From the NCBI GenBank assembly GCA_025210735.1, contig JAOARD010000053.1, forward strand, positions 50,960 through 114,959: 64,000 nucleotides of DNA, written 5' to 3'. Within the stretch, counting starts at the first letter, position 1. Each line of letters starts with the position of its first letter. Source of the stretch: Bacteroidales bacterium. Its GTDB lineage: Bacteria > Bacteroidota > Bacteroidia > Bacteroidales > UBA6680. This document shows positions 1-8,358 of this stretch, piece after piece. The translations under genes and the position numbers were made by a program. Under the pieces are notes generated by a model. The model saw nothing but the letters and a program-made list of their open reading frames with translations, searched no databases and had not been told where the DNA came from.

Positions 1-34
1 TTGTAAATTAATAGTAAGAAAATATATACAGATG

Positions 35-103
35 ATGAAACGAGGCATGAGAATAGTCATTCACATACGAGTTCCATCTGACAACTGAAAAAATTATAAA
101 CAG
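35..103 (+). repeat. Leader element copy 1 (shortest)
   Basis: This is the first of five related elements that end exactly at a start codon. It opens with ATGAAACGAGGCATGAGAAT, continues with GTCATTCACA, then GAGTTCCATCTGAC, an A-rich stretch and AAACAG next to the ATG at 104. It lacks the central block of about 16-20 bp seen in the other copies. CATCTG and the start-region CAGATG are complementary, so the start codon could be sequestered. The short frame beginning at 35 would encode MKRGMRIVIHIRVPSDN. Confidence 0.75.
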
Positions 104-850
104 ATGAATAGATTGGTAGTGTTAACAATTGTTCTTACAGCTTTTGCTACAATTATATCTGCTCAGGATGCCAAACAGATAATTAAAAAAGCTGATGAAA
201 AATGGCAGGGAACCTCGCAGTACAGCGAGATGAAGATGGAGATAATAAGACCAACCTGGAAACGTACAGTTGTATTTAAAGGCTGGGGATTGGGCAGAGA
301 CTATTCGCTTACCTATGTATCGGCTCCGGCACGTGAGAAAGGACAAACATTTCTTAAACGTAAAAATGAGATGTGGACATGGAATCCTAAGATAAGAAGG
401 CTTATAAAACTACCTCCATCTATGATGTCGCAAGGATGGATGGGGTCTGACTTTACAAATGACGATATACTTAAAGAGAGCTCTATGGTTGTTGATTACA
501 GTCATAAACTGATAGGAAAGGAGACTGTTAGCGGAATCTCTTGCTATAAGATAGAACTAATACCCCTTGAAGATGCCTCAGTTGTATGGGGAAAGATTAT
601 TAAATGGATAAGCATAGATGAGTTTGATCAGATGAAGAGTGAATATTACGATGAAGATGATATGCTTGTGAAAACAGATATTGCCTACGACATAAAACTT
701 ATGAGCGATAGAAAAATACCAACACGACTTGAAATTATCCCTGCGGATGAAGAGGGGCATAAAACTGTTGTTCACATAATTAAAATGCAGTATGGGATAA
801 ACAAAAGTGAATCGTTCTTCTCGCAACAAAACATGAAACGAATTAAGTAA
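104..850 (+). CDS. LolA-like outer-membrane lipoprotein-sorting family protein
   Basis: The 248-residue product has a signal peptide (about residues 1-20, ending ISAQ). The mature protein looks like the periplasmic LolA_like family: an early helix (QIIKKADEKWQG), alternating beta strands, and the family-typical region around KRKNEMWTWNPKIRRLIKLP, followed by a GSDFTNDD segment. Members of this family are thought to carry lipids or lipoproteins through the periplasm. It is the first gene of a set with two FtsX-type permeases, a LolD-like ATPase and an outer-membrane barrel protein, which suggests a periplasmic shuttle. The start is set by the signal peptide and by leader element copy 1 ending at the ATG. 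The cargo cannot be read from the sequence. Confidence 0.8.
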   Translation: MNRLVVLTIVLTAFATIISAQDAKQIIKKADEKWQGTSQYSEMKMEIIRPTWKRTVVFKGWGLGRDYSLTYVSAPAREKGQTFLKRKNEMWTWNPKIRRLIKLPPSMMSQGWMGSDFTNDDILKESSMVVDYSHKLIGKETVSGISCYKIELIPLEDASVVWGKIIKWISIDEFDQMKSEYYDEDDMLVKTDIAYDIKLMSDRKIPTRLEIIPADEEGHKTVVHIIKMQYGINKSESFFSQQNMKRIK

Positions 851-855
851 TAGCC

Positions 856-946
856 ATGAAACAAAGCGTTAGAATGGTTGCTCTTACACATTAGAATGAT
901 TAAAGATTCGAGTTCCATATGATTTATAAAAAGAAAAAATAAACAG
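856..946 (+). repeat. Leader element copy 2
   Basis: This copy fills the gap between the LolA-like gene and the first permease. It opens ATGAAACAAAGC, has TTAGAATGATT in the middle and GAGTTCCATATGATT near the end, then TAAAAAGAAAAAATAAACAG against the ATG at 947. The short frame from 856 would encode MKQSVRMVALTH. CATATG replaces CATCTG here, which weakens pairing with the start-region CAGATG. Confidence 0.75.
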
Positions 947-2167
947 ATGAACTATCTTAAAATGGCATGGCGTAATACCTTGCGAAACAAGGCACGAAGC
1001 TCAATAACTATGGCTTCGGTATTTCTGGCAATATTTCTTTCTCTGATAACTCGTTCAATGCAAATTGGATCATACGACAATATGATTAATAATGTTGTAG
1101 GAGCATTTACCGGGAATATTCAGGTTCATAAAAATGGTTATTGGGACGAGAAAATAATAGATAATGTGTTCAGTTATAACGATAGTCTGGTAAACTACAT
1201 AGAGTCTGTTGATAATGTTAGTGCTGTTGCACCAAGGGTTGAAACATTTGCTTTGGCATCATATGGAAACAAAACCAAAGGTATTATGGTAAACGGGGTA
1301 GATCCCGATGCTGAAGATAGATTCTCGAAACTGAAAGATAAATTAATTAAAGGGAATTATCTTGATAAAGATCATGATGGTATATTGTTAGGAGCATCAC
1401 TTGCATCAAACCTTAAACTATCAGTTGGCGACTCTATAGTTATTTTGGGGCAGGGGTACCATGGTAGTTCTGCAGCCGGGCTATATCCAGTTAGAGGTAT
1501 AGTAAAATTTCCTTCACCAGATCTTGATAAAAGATTGATGTATATGCCTATAAAGTATGCTCAGGAGTACTGTTCTTTAGATAATCAGCTAACCTCATTG
1601 GTAATAAAACTTACAGATGATAAGAAAAACTACAAGGTGAAAGAGCAGATAATCGGCAAGTTTGATAAAGAGGGTATTGAGGTTATGGATTGGCGAGAGT
1701 TAGCACCTGAACTTGCACAACAGATAGAGGCCGATAATGGGCAGGGAATAATTATGTTAGCAATACTCTATCTGATTGTTGCATTCGGAATATTCGGAAC
1801 CCTCATTATGATGATTAATGAACGGGTTAGAGAGTTTGGAGTTATGCTGGCAATAGGGATGAAACACTACAAGATAGCTGCACTTGTGTTTTTTGAGACA
1901 CTTATAATTGGCTTTGTAGGAGTTGTTTTAGGTACGCTATTTAGCCTGCCAATAATAGCATATTTTCATAATAATCCGTACAGATATACTGGTGAGATGG
2001 CGATGATTATGGAGCAATATGGCATGGAACCAATAATGCCATTTGCATTTGAACCCGGATACTTCGTTAGTCAGGCAATTACAGTATTTATAATAATCGT
2101 ATTAATGCTGATAATACCAGTTATATCAATAGCCAGATTAAAAACAATAAAAGCTCTCAGAGCCTGA
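947..2167 (+). CDS. ABC transporter permease, FtsX/MacB type (first of two)
   Basis: The 406-residue protein has the layout of LolC/E and MacB permeases: an N-terminal cytoplasmic/TM segment (MAWRNTLRNKARSSITM then a hydrophobic helix), a large periplasmic domain of about residues 45-265, and three C-terminal TM helices with the FtsX-type motif MINERVREFGVMLAIGM (about 285-301). It should form a heterodimer with the next permease, powered by the ATPase at 3430. ABC systems of this class work mechanically on periplasmic cargo rather than moving it through a pore. It is preceded by leader element copy 2 and followed after 15 bp by the second permease, so cotranscription is likely. Substrate unknown. 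Confidence 0.9.
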   Translation: MNYLKMAWRNTLRNKARSSITMASVFLAIFLSLITRSMQIGSYDNMINNVVGAFTGNIQVHKNGYWDEKIIDNVFSYNDSLVNYIESVDNVSAVAPRVETFALASYGNKTKGIMVNGVDPDAEDRFSKLKDKLIKGNYLDKDHDGILLGASLASNLKLSVGDSIVILGQGYHGSSAAGLYPVRGIVKFPSPDLDKRLMYMPIKYAQEYCSLDNQLTSLVIKLTDDKKNYKVKEQIIGKFDKEGIEVMDWRELAPELAQQIEADNGQGIIMLAILYLIVAFGIFGTLIMMINERVREFGVMLAIGMKHYKIAALVFFETLIIGFVGVVLGTLFSLPIIAYFHNNPYRYTGEMAMIMEQYGMEPIMPFAFEPGYFVSQAITVFIIIVLMLIIPVISIARLKTIKALRA

Positions 2168-2182
2168 TAAAAACTTACAGTT

Positions 2183-3403
2183 ATGATATTTATTGTTGCA
2201 TGGAAAAATGTTTGGAGAAACAAGGTACGTAGTATAGTTGTAATGATGTCGGTTGCTGTGGGGTTACTTTGTGGTATATTCTTTATGGCTTTTATGAACG
2301 GAATGGCTAAACAACGGGTAGATTCTGCTATAAGGAGTGAGGTATCGCATATACAGATTCATAGCTCTGAATATCTTGAAGATGAAGAGGTAAATTATAC
2401 AATACCAGATATTGTTAGCGTAGAGCGGAAGATAAATGATTGTGAATATGTAGAGGCTGCCTCGTCAAGAGTAATTATATCAGGTATGGCACGGTCAGCA
2501 CGTGCATCAAAAGGTGTAAGAATTGTTGGGATAGACAGAGCCTCAGAGGAGAGAGTAACAAACATATATACAAAGATTACCGACAGCCTGCCTGGTTACT
2601 TTAATAAAAAGTATCCTGTATTAATGAGCGAGCGCCTTGCTAAAGAGCTAAACATTAGGTTAAAACAGAAGGTGCAATTCGTCTTTCAATCAGTTGATGG
2701 TAGCCTTACCTCTGAATCGTTTAAAGTTACAGCACTCTATAAAACATCAAATAAGGTTTTTGATGATATGATGGTATTTGTACCACGTAATAAGATATCC
2801 GGATTTGCCGGACTTGAAAAGAATCAGGTACATGAGATAGCGATACTGTTAAAAGATAATGAAATGCTGATATCTGCTGCACAGGAGTTGAATATGAACA
2901 GTCCTGAAATAACTACAAGAACATGGAAAAAGATAATGCCTGAACTGGGAATGATGATAGATATGATGGATAATATGCTTGTTATATTCATGTCGATAAT
3001 ACTTGTTGCGCTGGCATTTGGTATAATAAACACTATGCTGATGGTTGTACTTGAACGTAGTCGTGAGATAGGGATGCTTATGGCAATAGGAATGAATGGT
3101 AAACGAATATTCGGAATGATACTGCTTGAAACACTATTCCTGTCATTAACAGGAGGTGTAATAGGTATTGTTGCAGCAACAGTTGTTGTAAATATCTCCT
3201 CGCATAGCGGAATGGATCTGTCGGCATACTCAAAAGGTCTTGAAGCTATTGGTTACGACTCAATGGTTTTTCCGGTAATGGATACAAGTTATTACCCAAT
3301 ACTTATAATAATGGTAGTTGTAACGGCTTTGTTATCATCAATATATCCGGCAATAAAAGCACTGAAACTTAATCCGGCAACAGCAATGAGAATAGATGCC
3401 TGA
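2183..3403 (+). CDS. ABC transporter permease, FtsX/MacB type (second of two)
   Basis: This is also 406 residues long and has the same architecture as the preceding permease: N-terminal TM (AWKNVWRNKVRSIVVMMS), a periplasmic domain of about residues 40-265, then three TM helices with the FtsX motif VLERSREIGMLMAIGMNGKR (about 289-308). The two permeases are diverged, consistent with an obligate heterodimer as in LolCDE. It is 15 bp from the upstream permease and 26 bp from the ATPase. Substrate specificity cannot be deduced; the LolA-like and barrel neighbours suggest transfer between inner and outer membrane. Confidence 0.9.
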   Translation: MIFIVAWKNVWRNKVRSIVVMMSVAVGLLCGIFFMAFMNGMAKQRVDSAIRSEVSHIQIHSSEYLEDEEVNYTIPDIVSVERKINDCEYVEAASSRVIISGMARSARASKGVRIVGIDRASEERVTNIYTKITDSLPGYFNKKYPVLMSERLAKELNIRLKQKVQFVFQSVDGSLTSESFKVTALYKTSNKVFDDMMVFVPRNKISGFAGLEKNQVHEIAILLKDNEMLISAAQELNMNSPEITTRTWKKIMPELGMMIDMMDNMLVIFMSIILVALAFGIINTMLMVVLERSREIGMLMAIGMNGKRIFGMILLETLFLSLTGGVIGIVAATVVVNISSHSGMDLSAYSKGLEAIGYDSMVFPVMDTSYYPILIIMVVVTALLSSIYPAIKALKLNPATAMRIDA

Positions 3404-3429
3404 TAATTTAACCTTAAAAACATAAACAG

Positions 3430-4116
3430 ATGGAATCGGTAATAAAAGTAAATGAGTTATATAAAATATACGATGACACCTCAGTAGAGGTAAGAGCAGT
3501 AAATGGTGTTGATCTTGAGATTGGCGAAGGTGAATTTACAGCAATTGTAGGGCCTTCAGGATCAGGTAAAACAACACTGCTAAATATGATAGGAGGTCTT
3601 GATAAACCAACAAAAGGGAGTATTATGGTTGGAGGACAAAATCTGGCACAGATGTCGTCATCTAAACTAATAGACTTCAGGATGCACAATATTGGATTTG
3701 TATTTCAGGCTTACAATCTGATACCGGTATTAACAGCAATAGAGAATGTAGAGTTTGTTATGCATTTGCAGGGAGTATCGCACAAAGAGCGCAGAGCCAG
3801 AGCTAAAGAGTTGCTTGATGCTGTTGGTTTGGGCGACAGATTAAACAGCCGTCCGGCAAAACTATCGGGAGGTCAGCAGCAGAGAGTAGCTGTTGCCAGA
3901 GCGTTGGCATCCAGCCCCCGCTTTATACTTGCCGATGAACCTACTGCAAACCTCGATAGTAAATCAACAGAGAATCTTCTTGATATTATGTATGAACTAA
4001 ACATAAAAGAGAAAGCAACATTTGTATTCTCCTCACACGATCAGAGGGTTGTTAATAAGGCAAGAAGAGTTATAAATGTAGAAGATGGGAAAATAATCAG
4101 TGATATAACAAAGTAG
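3430..4116 (+). CDS. ABC transporter ATP-binding protein, LolD/MacB-like
   Basis: The 228-residue nucleotide-binding subunit is complete: Walker A GPSGSGKTT (41-49), Q-loop around FVFQAYNLIP (90-99), signature LSGGQQQR (145-152), Walker B FILADE (165-170) with catalytic Glu170, and H-loop SSHD. The LIPVLTAIENVEF block is typical of the LolD/MacB/FtsE group. It should power the two FtsX-type permeases just upstream and sit at the cytoplasmic face of the inner membrane. The start codon lies in the context AAACAGATGG, similar to the ends of the leader elements, but the body of the element is absent. The next gene starts 7 bp downstream. Confidence 0.93.
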   Translation: MESVIKVNELYKIYDDTSVEVRAVNGVDLEIGEGEFTAIVGPSGSGKTTLLNMIGGLDKPTKGSIMVGGQNLAQMSSSKLIDFRMHNIGFVFQAYNLIPVLTAIENVEFVMHLQGVSHKERRARAKELLDAVGLGDRLNSRPAKLSGGQQQRVAVARALASSPRFILADEPTANLDSKSTENLLDIMYELNIKEKATFVFSSHDQRVVNKARRVINVEDGKIISDITK

Positions 4117-4123
4117 AGACCCA

Positions 4124-5281
4124 ATGTGTATATCTAAAAAGATACTGATGCTAATAATAGCCTCTCTTTATGTAGTCACAACAAAAGCTGATGATAATGA
4201 GAAACTATCGCTGTCCGGGTTTGTATCAGGAATGCAAAACTTTACAATAACAGATGTAAGTAAAGAGTGGCTGAATGACTATAACCTGCATAACAGATTT
4301 GATATACTTTGGACACCAAATAAAAATCTTACTATTGAAGCAGGACTACGTACCCGGATATTAACAGGGAATACAATATCTGCTAATCCCGGAATGGAAG
4401 ATATGATAGATGCAGATCAGGGTATTATAGATATGTCGTTCAATATATCAACTGGTAAATCGTACATAATAAATAGTACAATAGACAGATTATATGCAAA
4501 CTATGTAATAGATAAGTTTGAAATATCATTAGGACGACAACGTATAAACTGGGGAATATCTACAGCATGGAATCCTAATGACATATTTAACGCCTATTCA
4601 TTCTTTGATTTTGACTATATAAAAAGACCCGGTTCTGATGCTGTAAGATTCAAATACTATCCGGGTAATACATCGGTTATTGAGTTTGCAACAGCAGTTG
4701 ACGATAAAGATAATATTACCTCTGCGCTATATTCCAGATTTGCTATGCTTACAGCAGATATACAGCTGTCAGCGGGTGTATATAAATCAGAAGATGCATT
4801 TATAGGAGCAGGGTGGAGTAGCTATATATCCGGCATAGGTTTTAAAGGTGAGGTAAGTACATTTATACCATATAAAAATAAAACAGACAGAGATCAGATC
4901 TGGATTGCAACAGTTGGAACCGACTATATGTTTGAAAACTCACTGTCGTTAACAGGAGAGGTTATGTATCAGAGTAATGTAGCCGAATTAAAACTGGGTG
5001 ACGGATTTCTTACTGCACGCGATATAGATGTAAGATCAATGTCATTCTCAAAAATATCCCTGTTCGGATCAGCTTCATATCCGGCAACACCGCTGCTTAA
5101 CACTTCGCTGTCGGTTATGTATTTTCCCGATATTAAAGGATTCTTCATAAACCCATCTGTTGAGTACTCAATTACTGATAACTGGTATCTCTCTGCAATA
5201 GCGCAATATTTTAGTGGCGAAATAGAGGACAGAAGAACAGGGGTTACAATGATATTTTTGCGTTTGAAACTCAATTTTTAA
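4124..5281 (+). CDS. Exported outer-membrane beta-barrel protein of the ABC operon
   Basis: The 385-residue protein has a signal peptide (residues 1-22, ending TKADD) and then many amphipathic strands with aromatic girdles, finishing with a terminal Phe strand (MIFLRLKLNF), as in outer-membrane barrels. The segment GRQRINWGISTAWNPNDIFN recalls DUF1302-type barrels, which often accompany LolA-like proteins, but I cannot confirm the family. It starts 7 bp after the ATPase and is the last gene before the bactofilin promoter, so it is likely the outer-membrane end of this export-like set. Being an OMP is fairly secure; its function is inferred only from neighbours. Confidence 0.7.
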   Translation: MCISKKILMLIIASLYVVTTKADDNEKLSLSGFVSGMQNFTITDVSKEWLNDYNLHNRFDILWTPNKNLTIEAGLRTRILTGNTISANPGMEDMIDADQGIIDMSFNISTGKSYIINSTIDRLYANYVIDKFEISLGRQRINWGISTAWNPNDIFNAYSFFDFDYIKRPGSDAVRFKYYPGNTSVIEFATAVDDKDNITSALYSRFAMLTADIQLSAGVYKSEDAFIGAGWSSYISGIGFKGEVSTFIPYKNKTDRDQIWIATVGTDYMFENSLSLTGEVMYQSNVAELKLGDGFLTARDIDVRSMSFSKISLFGSASYPATPLLNTSLSVMYFPDIKGFFINPSVEYSITDNWYLSAIAQYFSGEIEDRRTGVTMIFLRLKLNF

Positions 5282-5335
5282 GTGTCGTTTAAATTGTTAA
5301 TAAATATTAAATTGTTATTCTTATAGCACTTATGC

Positions 5336-5365
5336 TTTGCTAATCGCTATGTTTTTTTATATTTG
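5336..5365 (+). promoter_or_regulatory. Bacteroidete-type promoter for bactofilin/ATP synthase cluster
   Basis: TTTG at 5336-5339 and TATATTTG at 5358-5365 with 18 bp between them match the Bacteroidota TTTG/TAnnTTTG consensus. Transcription would begin near 5371, about 30 bp before the bactofilin ATG. Confidence 0.65.
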
Positions 5366-5403
5366 CTTATACATAGTATAAGTAACTTTAACAGGATAAG
5401 ATA

Positions 5404-5820
5404 ATGGCTAAAAATAGTACAACTGAAGTTAATCCAAATGTGATTAACCAAATTGGGATTGAGACTGAGATTAAAGGAGATATTATATCAAAGGGAGATA
5501 TAAGAATTGATGGTGTTTTAACCGGAAATATTACTACCTCAGGAAAACTTGTTCTTGGTGGTACTGGTAGAATTTTTGGAGAAGTATCTTGTCAGAACGC
5601 ACATATCTCTGGATCAATAGAGGGGAAGATTACAGTTAAAGAACTTCTTTCAATGAAGAGTTCCGCTTCAATTACAGGAGAGATATATACAGAGAAATTT
5701 GCTGTTGAGCCTGGGGCTAAGTTTACTGGTACATGTAATATGAGCGGTAACGTTAATCCGGCTGCACGCAGAAAGAAGAATGAGCCTGTTGCTGAAGTAA
5801 TGGCAAATGAAAAAAACTAA
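5404..5820 (+). CDS. Bactofilin (polymer-forming cytoskeletal protein)
   Basis: The 138-residue protein has the bactofilin beta-helix: a core of short repeats (GDIISKGDIRIDGVLTGNI, then SGKLVLGGTGRIFGEV, SCQNAHISGSIEGKI) between about residues 20 and 115, flanked by short disordered ends. Bactofilins polymerise without nucleotide and scaffold envelope or cell-shape processes. The gene has its own promoter just upstream. Its 3' end overlaps the start of the AtpZ/I gene by 14 bp, so it heads the ATP synthase operon, a linkage common in Bacteroidota. The charged tail (RRKKNEP) may contact membrane or partners. Confidence 0.92.
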   Translation: MAKNSTTEVNPNVINQIGIETEIKGDIISKGDIRIDGVLTGNITTSGKLVLGGTGRIFGEVSCQNAHISGSIEGKITVKELLSMKSSASITGEIYTEKFAVEPGAKFTGTCNMSGNVNPAARRKKNEPVAEVMANEKN

Positions 5821-6025
5821 AAATAACGATGGGCTGAAAAACTACGCCAAATATTCTGGTGCAGCTTTTCAGATGTTTGTTATTATAGCACTCTCTGTTT
5901 GGGGAGGCAAAAAAATTGATGAAGCACTAGAGGTAGAACGACCAACATTTTTGGTCATTCTATCTCTTTTTGGTGTTATAGCATCAATATATGTAGTAAT
6001 CAAAGATTTAATTAAGAGATCTTGA
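5807..6025 (+). CDS. AtpZ/AtpI family small membrane protein
   Basis: The 72-residue protein has two hydrophobic helices (about 20-35 and 47-65) separated by a short loop with GGKKIDEALEV. This is the layout of AtpZ/AtpI-type proteins found before F0 genes; they are linked to c-ring assembly and, in some bacteria, cation uptake. It begins inside the bactofilin gene and ends by overlapping the next frame, so translation of the three genes is probably coupled. The assignment rests on size, helix pattern and position. Confidence 0.8.
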   Translation: MKKTKNNDGLKNYAKYSGAAFQMFVIIALSVWGGKKIDEALEVERPTFLVILSLFGVIASIYVVIKDLIKRS

Positions 6026-6426
6026 AAGCGATAGTCAAACAATTAGGAGTTTTTTTTGCTATCTCACTACTATCATTAATAGTTGCTGTTTTTCTGTGCA
6101 ACATTTTTAATATACCCGTTGTTTATACAAGAGTTTTATTCTCGTGGTTATACTTTGTTGTAACTGGTTTGGCTGCAACACTGCTTACAATGCATGTAGC
6201 AGTTACCGATAATAAAACAGGAGGGTATATGGTGTACGGAATTGTCTTAGGAAAATTCCTGCTTAACATAGTTTTTTTTGCACTGCTGGCAACGTTGATA
6301 ACTCCTGTTGATGGAGTGCTACTTGTAATTGGTGCATATTTTTACCTCATATATTCAACTTATTATATAAGGTTTGCGGTAAAAACCCTTAACTTAGAAG
6401 AACAAAAAAAGATTAAAAAGCAATGA
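6022..6426 (+). CDS. ATP synthase-linked membrane protein (AtpI-like position)
   Basis: The 134-residue protein has four hydrophobic segments (about 8-28, 36-56, 70-92, 95-118) and a charged C-terminus (LEEQKKIKKQ). It lies between AtpZ/I and atpB, where many bacteroidete clusters carry an AtpI-like or unnamed membrane protein. The most plausible start is TTG at 6022, which overlaps the upstream TGA as TTGA. The next in-frame ATG, near 6190, would delete the first helices. The 3' end overlaps atpB as ATGA. A role in F0 assembly is inferred from position only. Confidence 0.65.
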   Translation: MKAIVKQLGVFFAISLLSLIVAVFLCNIFNIPVVYTRVLFSWLYFVVTGLAATLLTMHVAVTDNKTGGYMVYGIVLGKFLLNIVFFALLATLITPVDGVLLVIGAYFYLIYSTYYIRFAVKTLNLEEQKKIKKQ

Positions 6427-7529
6427 TGTCAGGAAAGCGCTTTTGGAATATACTGGTACTGATAATTGGTATTACATTGTTTATTGTAATCCCATTTACG
6501 TTTTTTGATATGTCTGGCGGACACCACGAAGGAGAAGACGGGCATGCAGAAAAAGAGCTGAATGTAAGTGAAATGCTTATAGATCATATTGGCGATGCTT
6601 ATGAATGGCACCTTTTTAGCTATCATGGTAAACATGCTTCGGTACATCTTCCTGTTATACTGTACAGTAGTCAATCAGGTTTTCATATGTTTATGTCATC
6701 AAAGTTGGCGCACGGACACCACCATAAAGGATTCTATATTGCCGAAGAGGGTAAATACAAAGGCAAAATTGTAGAAGATATTAATCATAATAACAATTCT
6801 GCACACAGTGCTGACTCTGAAGAAACGGTATACAGACCATTTGATTTCTCGATAACAAAAACAGTGTTTACTGTATTCCTTTCCGCTTTTATACTGATGT
6901 TTATATTCATAAGCCTTGGTAACAGTTACAAACGAAACGGAAACACAGCACCACGTGGATTGAGAGGTTTCTTTGAGCCGCTGGTAATATTTGTTCGCGA
7001 CGAGATTGCAATACCAAATATTGGTAAGAAGTATATGCGCTTTATGCCTTATCTGCTTACAGTATTCTTTTTTATATGGTTTAATAACCTTATAGGACTA
7101 ATACCACTATTCCCGTTTGGTGGTAATGCAACAGGAAATATTGCTGTAACATTTACACTTGCAATATTCACACTTGTTATTACAAATGTAAGTGCCAGCA
7201 AAAATTACTGGCGACACATATTCTTTATGCCGGGTGTACCAAAACCAATGTGGATTCTTTTGGCTCCGGTAGAGCTGATAGGGATATTTACAAAACCATT
7301 TGCACTTATGATACGTCTGTTTGCAAATATCACAGCAGGACATATACTTATACTAAGTCTGTTCTTCATGATATTTATATTCAAGACATTCTATGTTGCA
7401 CCAGTATCAATAATAATGGGGCTGTTTATGAGCTTGCTTGAACTGCTTGTGGCAGCAATACAGGCTTATGTATTTACACTACTGTCGGCACTATTTATAG
7501 GAATGGCAGTTGAAGAGGAACATCATTAA
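6423..7529 (+). CDS. atpB: ATP synthase F0 subunit a
   Basis: This 368-residue subunit a has the C-terminal TM core and the essential arginine in MIRLFANITAGHILI. The long N-terminal part is typical of Bacteroidota: one TM (about 8-26), then a histidine-rich extracytoplasmic region (GGHHEGEDGH, LAHGHHHKG) of more than 100 residues before the conserved helices begin near residue 145. Subunit a forms the half channels through which protons reach the c-ring. The gene overlaps its upstream neighbour by ATGA and precedes atpE by 42 bp. Confidence 0.96.
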   Translation: MMSGKRFWNILVLIIGITLFIVIPFTFFDMSGGHHEGEDGHAEKELNVSEMLIDHIGDAYEWHLFSYHGKHASVHLPVILYSSQSGFHMFMSSKLAHGHHHKGFYIAEEGKYKGKIVEDINHNNNSAHSADSEETVYRPFDFSITKTVFTVFLSAFILMFIFISLGNSYKRNGNTAPRGLRGFFEPLVIFVRDEIAIPNIGKKYMRFMPYLLTVFFFIWFNNLIGLIPLFPFGGNATGNIAVTFTLAIFTLVITNVSASKNYWRHIFFMPGVPKPMWILLAPVELIGIFTKPFALMIRLFANITAGHILILSLFFMIFIFKTFYVAPVSIIMGLFMSLLELLVAAIQAYVFTLLSALFIGMAVEEEHH

Positions 7530-7571
7530 AATAGAATAATATATTTTGTTTAATTACTAAAACAATAAATT

Positions 7572-7775
7572 ATGACAGGAACACTAGCAGTAATTGGCGC
7601 AGCATTAGCTGTGATAGGCGCAGGACTTGGTATAGGTCATATTGGTGGTAAAGCCATGGATGCTATAGCTCGTCAGCCGGAAGCTGGGACAAAAATTCAG
7701 ACAGCAATGATTATATCGGCGGCTTTAATTGAGGGAGCTGCACTGTTTGCAATTGTTGTTGCTTTAGTGAAGTAA
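7572..7775 (+). CDS. atpE: ATP synthase F0 subunit c
   Basis: The 67-residue hairpin protein has two glycine/alanine-rich helices joined by the polar loop AIARQPEAG (Arg34-Gln35-Pro36). The ion-binding carboxylate is Glu54 in ALIEGAALFA. The Na+-type ligands are missing: the position equivalent to the helix-1 Gln is Ile, and Glu is followed by Gly-Ala rather than Ser-Thr. The ring is therefore predicted to carry protons. The gene is followed by a 9-bp-stem hairpin before atpF. Confidence 0.96.
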   Translation: MTGTLAVIGAALAVIGAGLGIGHIGGKAMDAIARQPEAGTKIQTAMIISAALIEGAALFAIVVALVK

Positions 7776-7788
7776 TTTATAAGAATTT

Positions 7789-7811
7789 GCCTGTAGCGAT
7801 TGGCTACAGGC
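7789..7811 (+). promoter_or_regulatory. Stable hairpin between atpE and atpF
   Basis: GCCTGTAGC and GCTACAGGC form a perfect 9-bp stem around a 5-nt loop (GATTG). No T-run follows, so it does not look like a terminator. Inference: it may protect the 3' end of the atpE portion of the mRNA and help make subunit c more abundant than the others. Confidence 0.6.
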
Positions 7812-7848
7812 AGATTTAAGCGTTAACTAATTAATACAAGAGTACAAG

Positions 7849-8343
7849 ATGGAGTTATTAACACCCGATATGGGTATCATATTTTGGTCTTCGTTAACAT
7901 TTCTGATATTGCTATTGATACTCAGACGATATGCATGGAAACCTATTCTTCAGGCAATAAAATCGCGTGAAGATAGTATACAGGAGGCACTTGATTCAGC
8001 CAAACTTGCAAAAGAGCAGTTTAGTAAACTTCAGGAGGGTAATAAAGAGATAATAAAAGAGGCAAAAGCTCAGAAAGACAGTATCCTTAAAGAGGCCAGA
8101 GATATAAAAGATCAGATAATAAAAGAGGCAAAAGAGCAGGCAGATGCAGAAGCTGCTAAGATGCGTAAAAGTGCAGCTCAGGATATTGATAGTATGAAGA
8201 AAGAGGCTATTGTTGATATTAAAAAAGAGGTAGCTTCACTATCTGTAGATATTGCTGAGAAGATTCTTAAAAAGGATCTTGAGAATAGCGAAGAACAGAA
8301 ACGAATGATAGAGTCGTTTGTTGATGATATTAAAATTAATTAA
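7849..8343 (+). CDS. atpF: ATP synthase F0 subunit b
   Basis: The 164-residue protein has one N-terminal TM helix (about 8-25, MGIIFWSSLTFLILLLILRR) followed by a continuous, highly charged alpha helix up to the C-terminus, rich in repeated KEA/EAK units. This is the peripheral-stalk subunit, which dimerises and holds F1 through delta. The RRYAWKPIL motif after the TM is typical of family members. The start follows the atpE-atpF hairpin by 37 bp, and atpH begins 15 bp after the stop. Confidence 0.94.
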   Translation: MELLTPDMGIIFWSSLTFLILLLILRRYAWKPILQAIKSREDSIQEALDSAKLAKEQFSKLQEGNKEIIKEAKAQKDSILKEARDIKDQIIKEAKEQADAEAAKMRKSAAQDIDSMKKEAIVDIKKEVASLSVDIAEKILKKDLENSEEQKRMIESFVDDIKIN

Positions 8344-8358
8344 TACCTGATAGAATAG

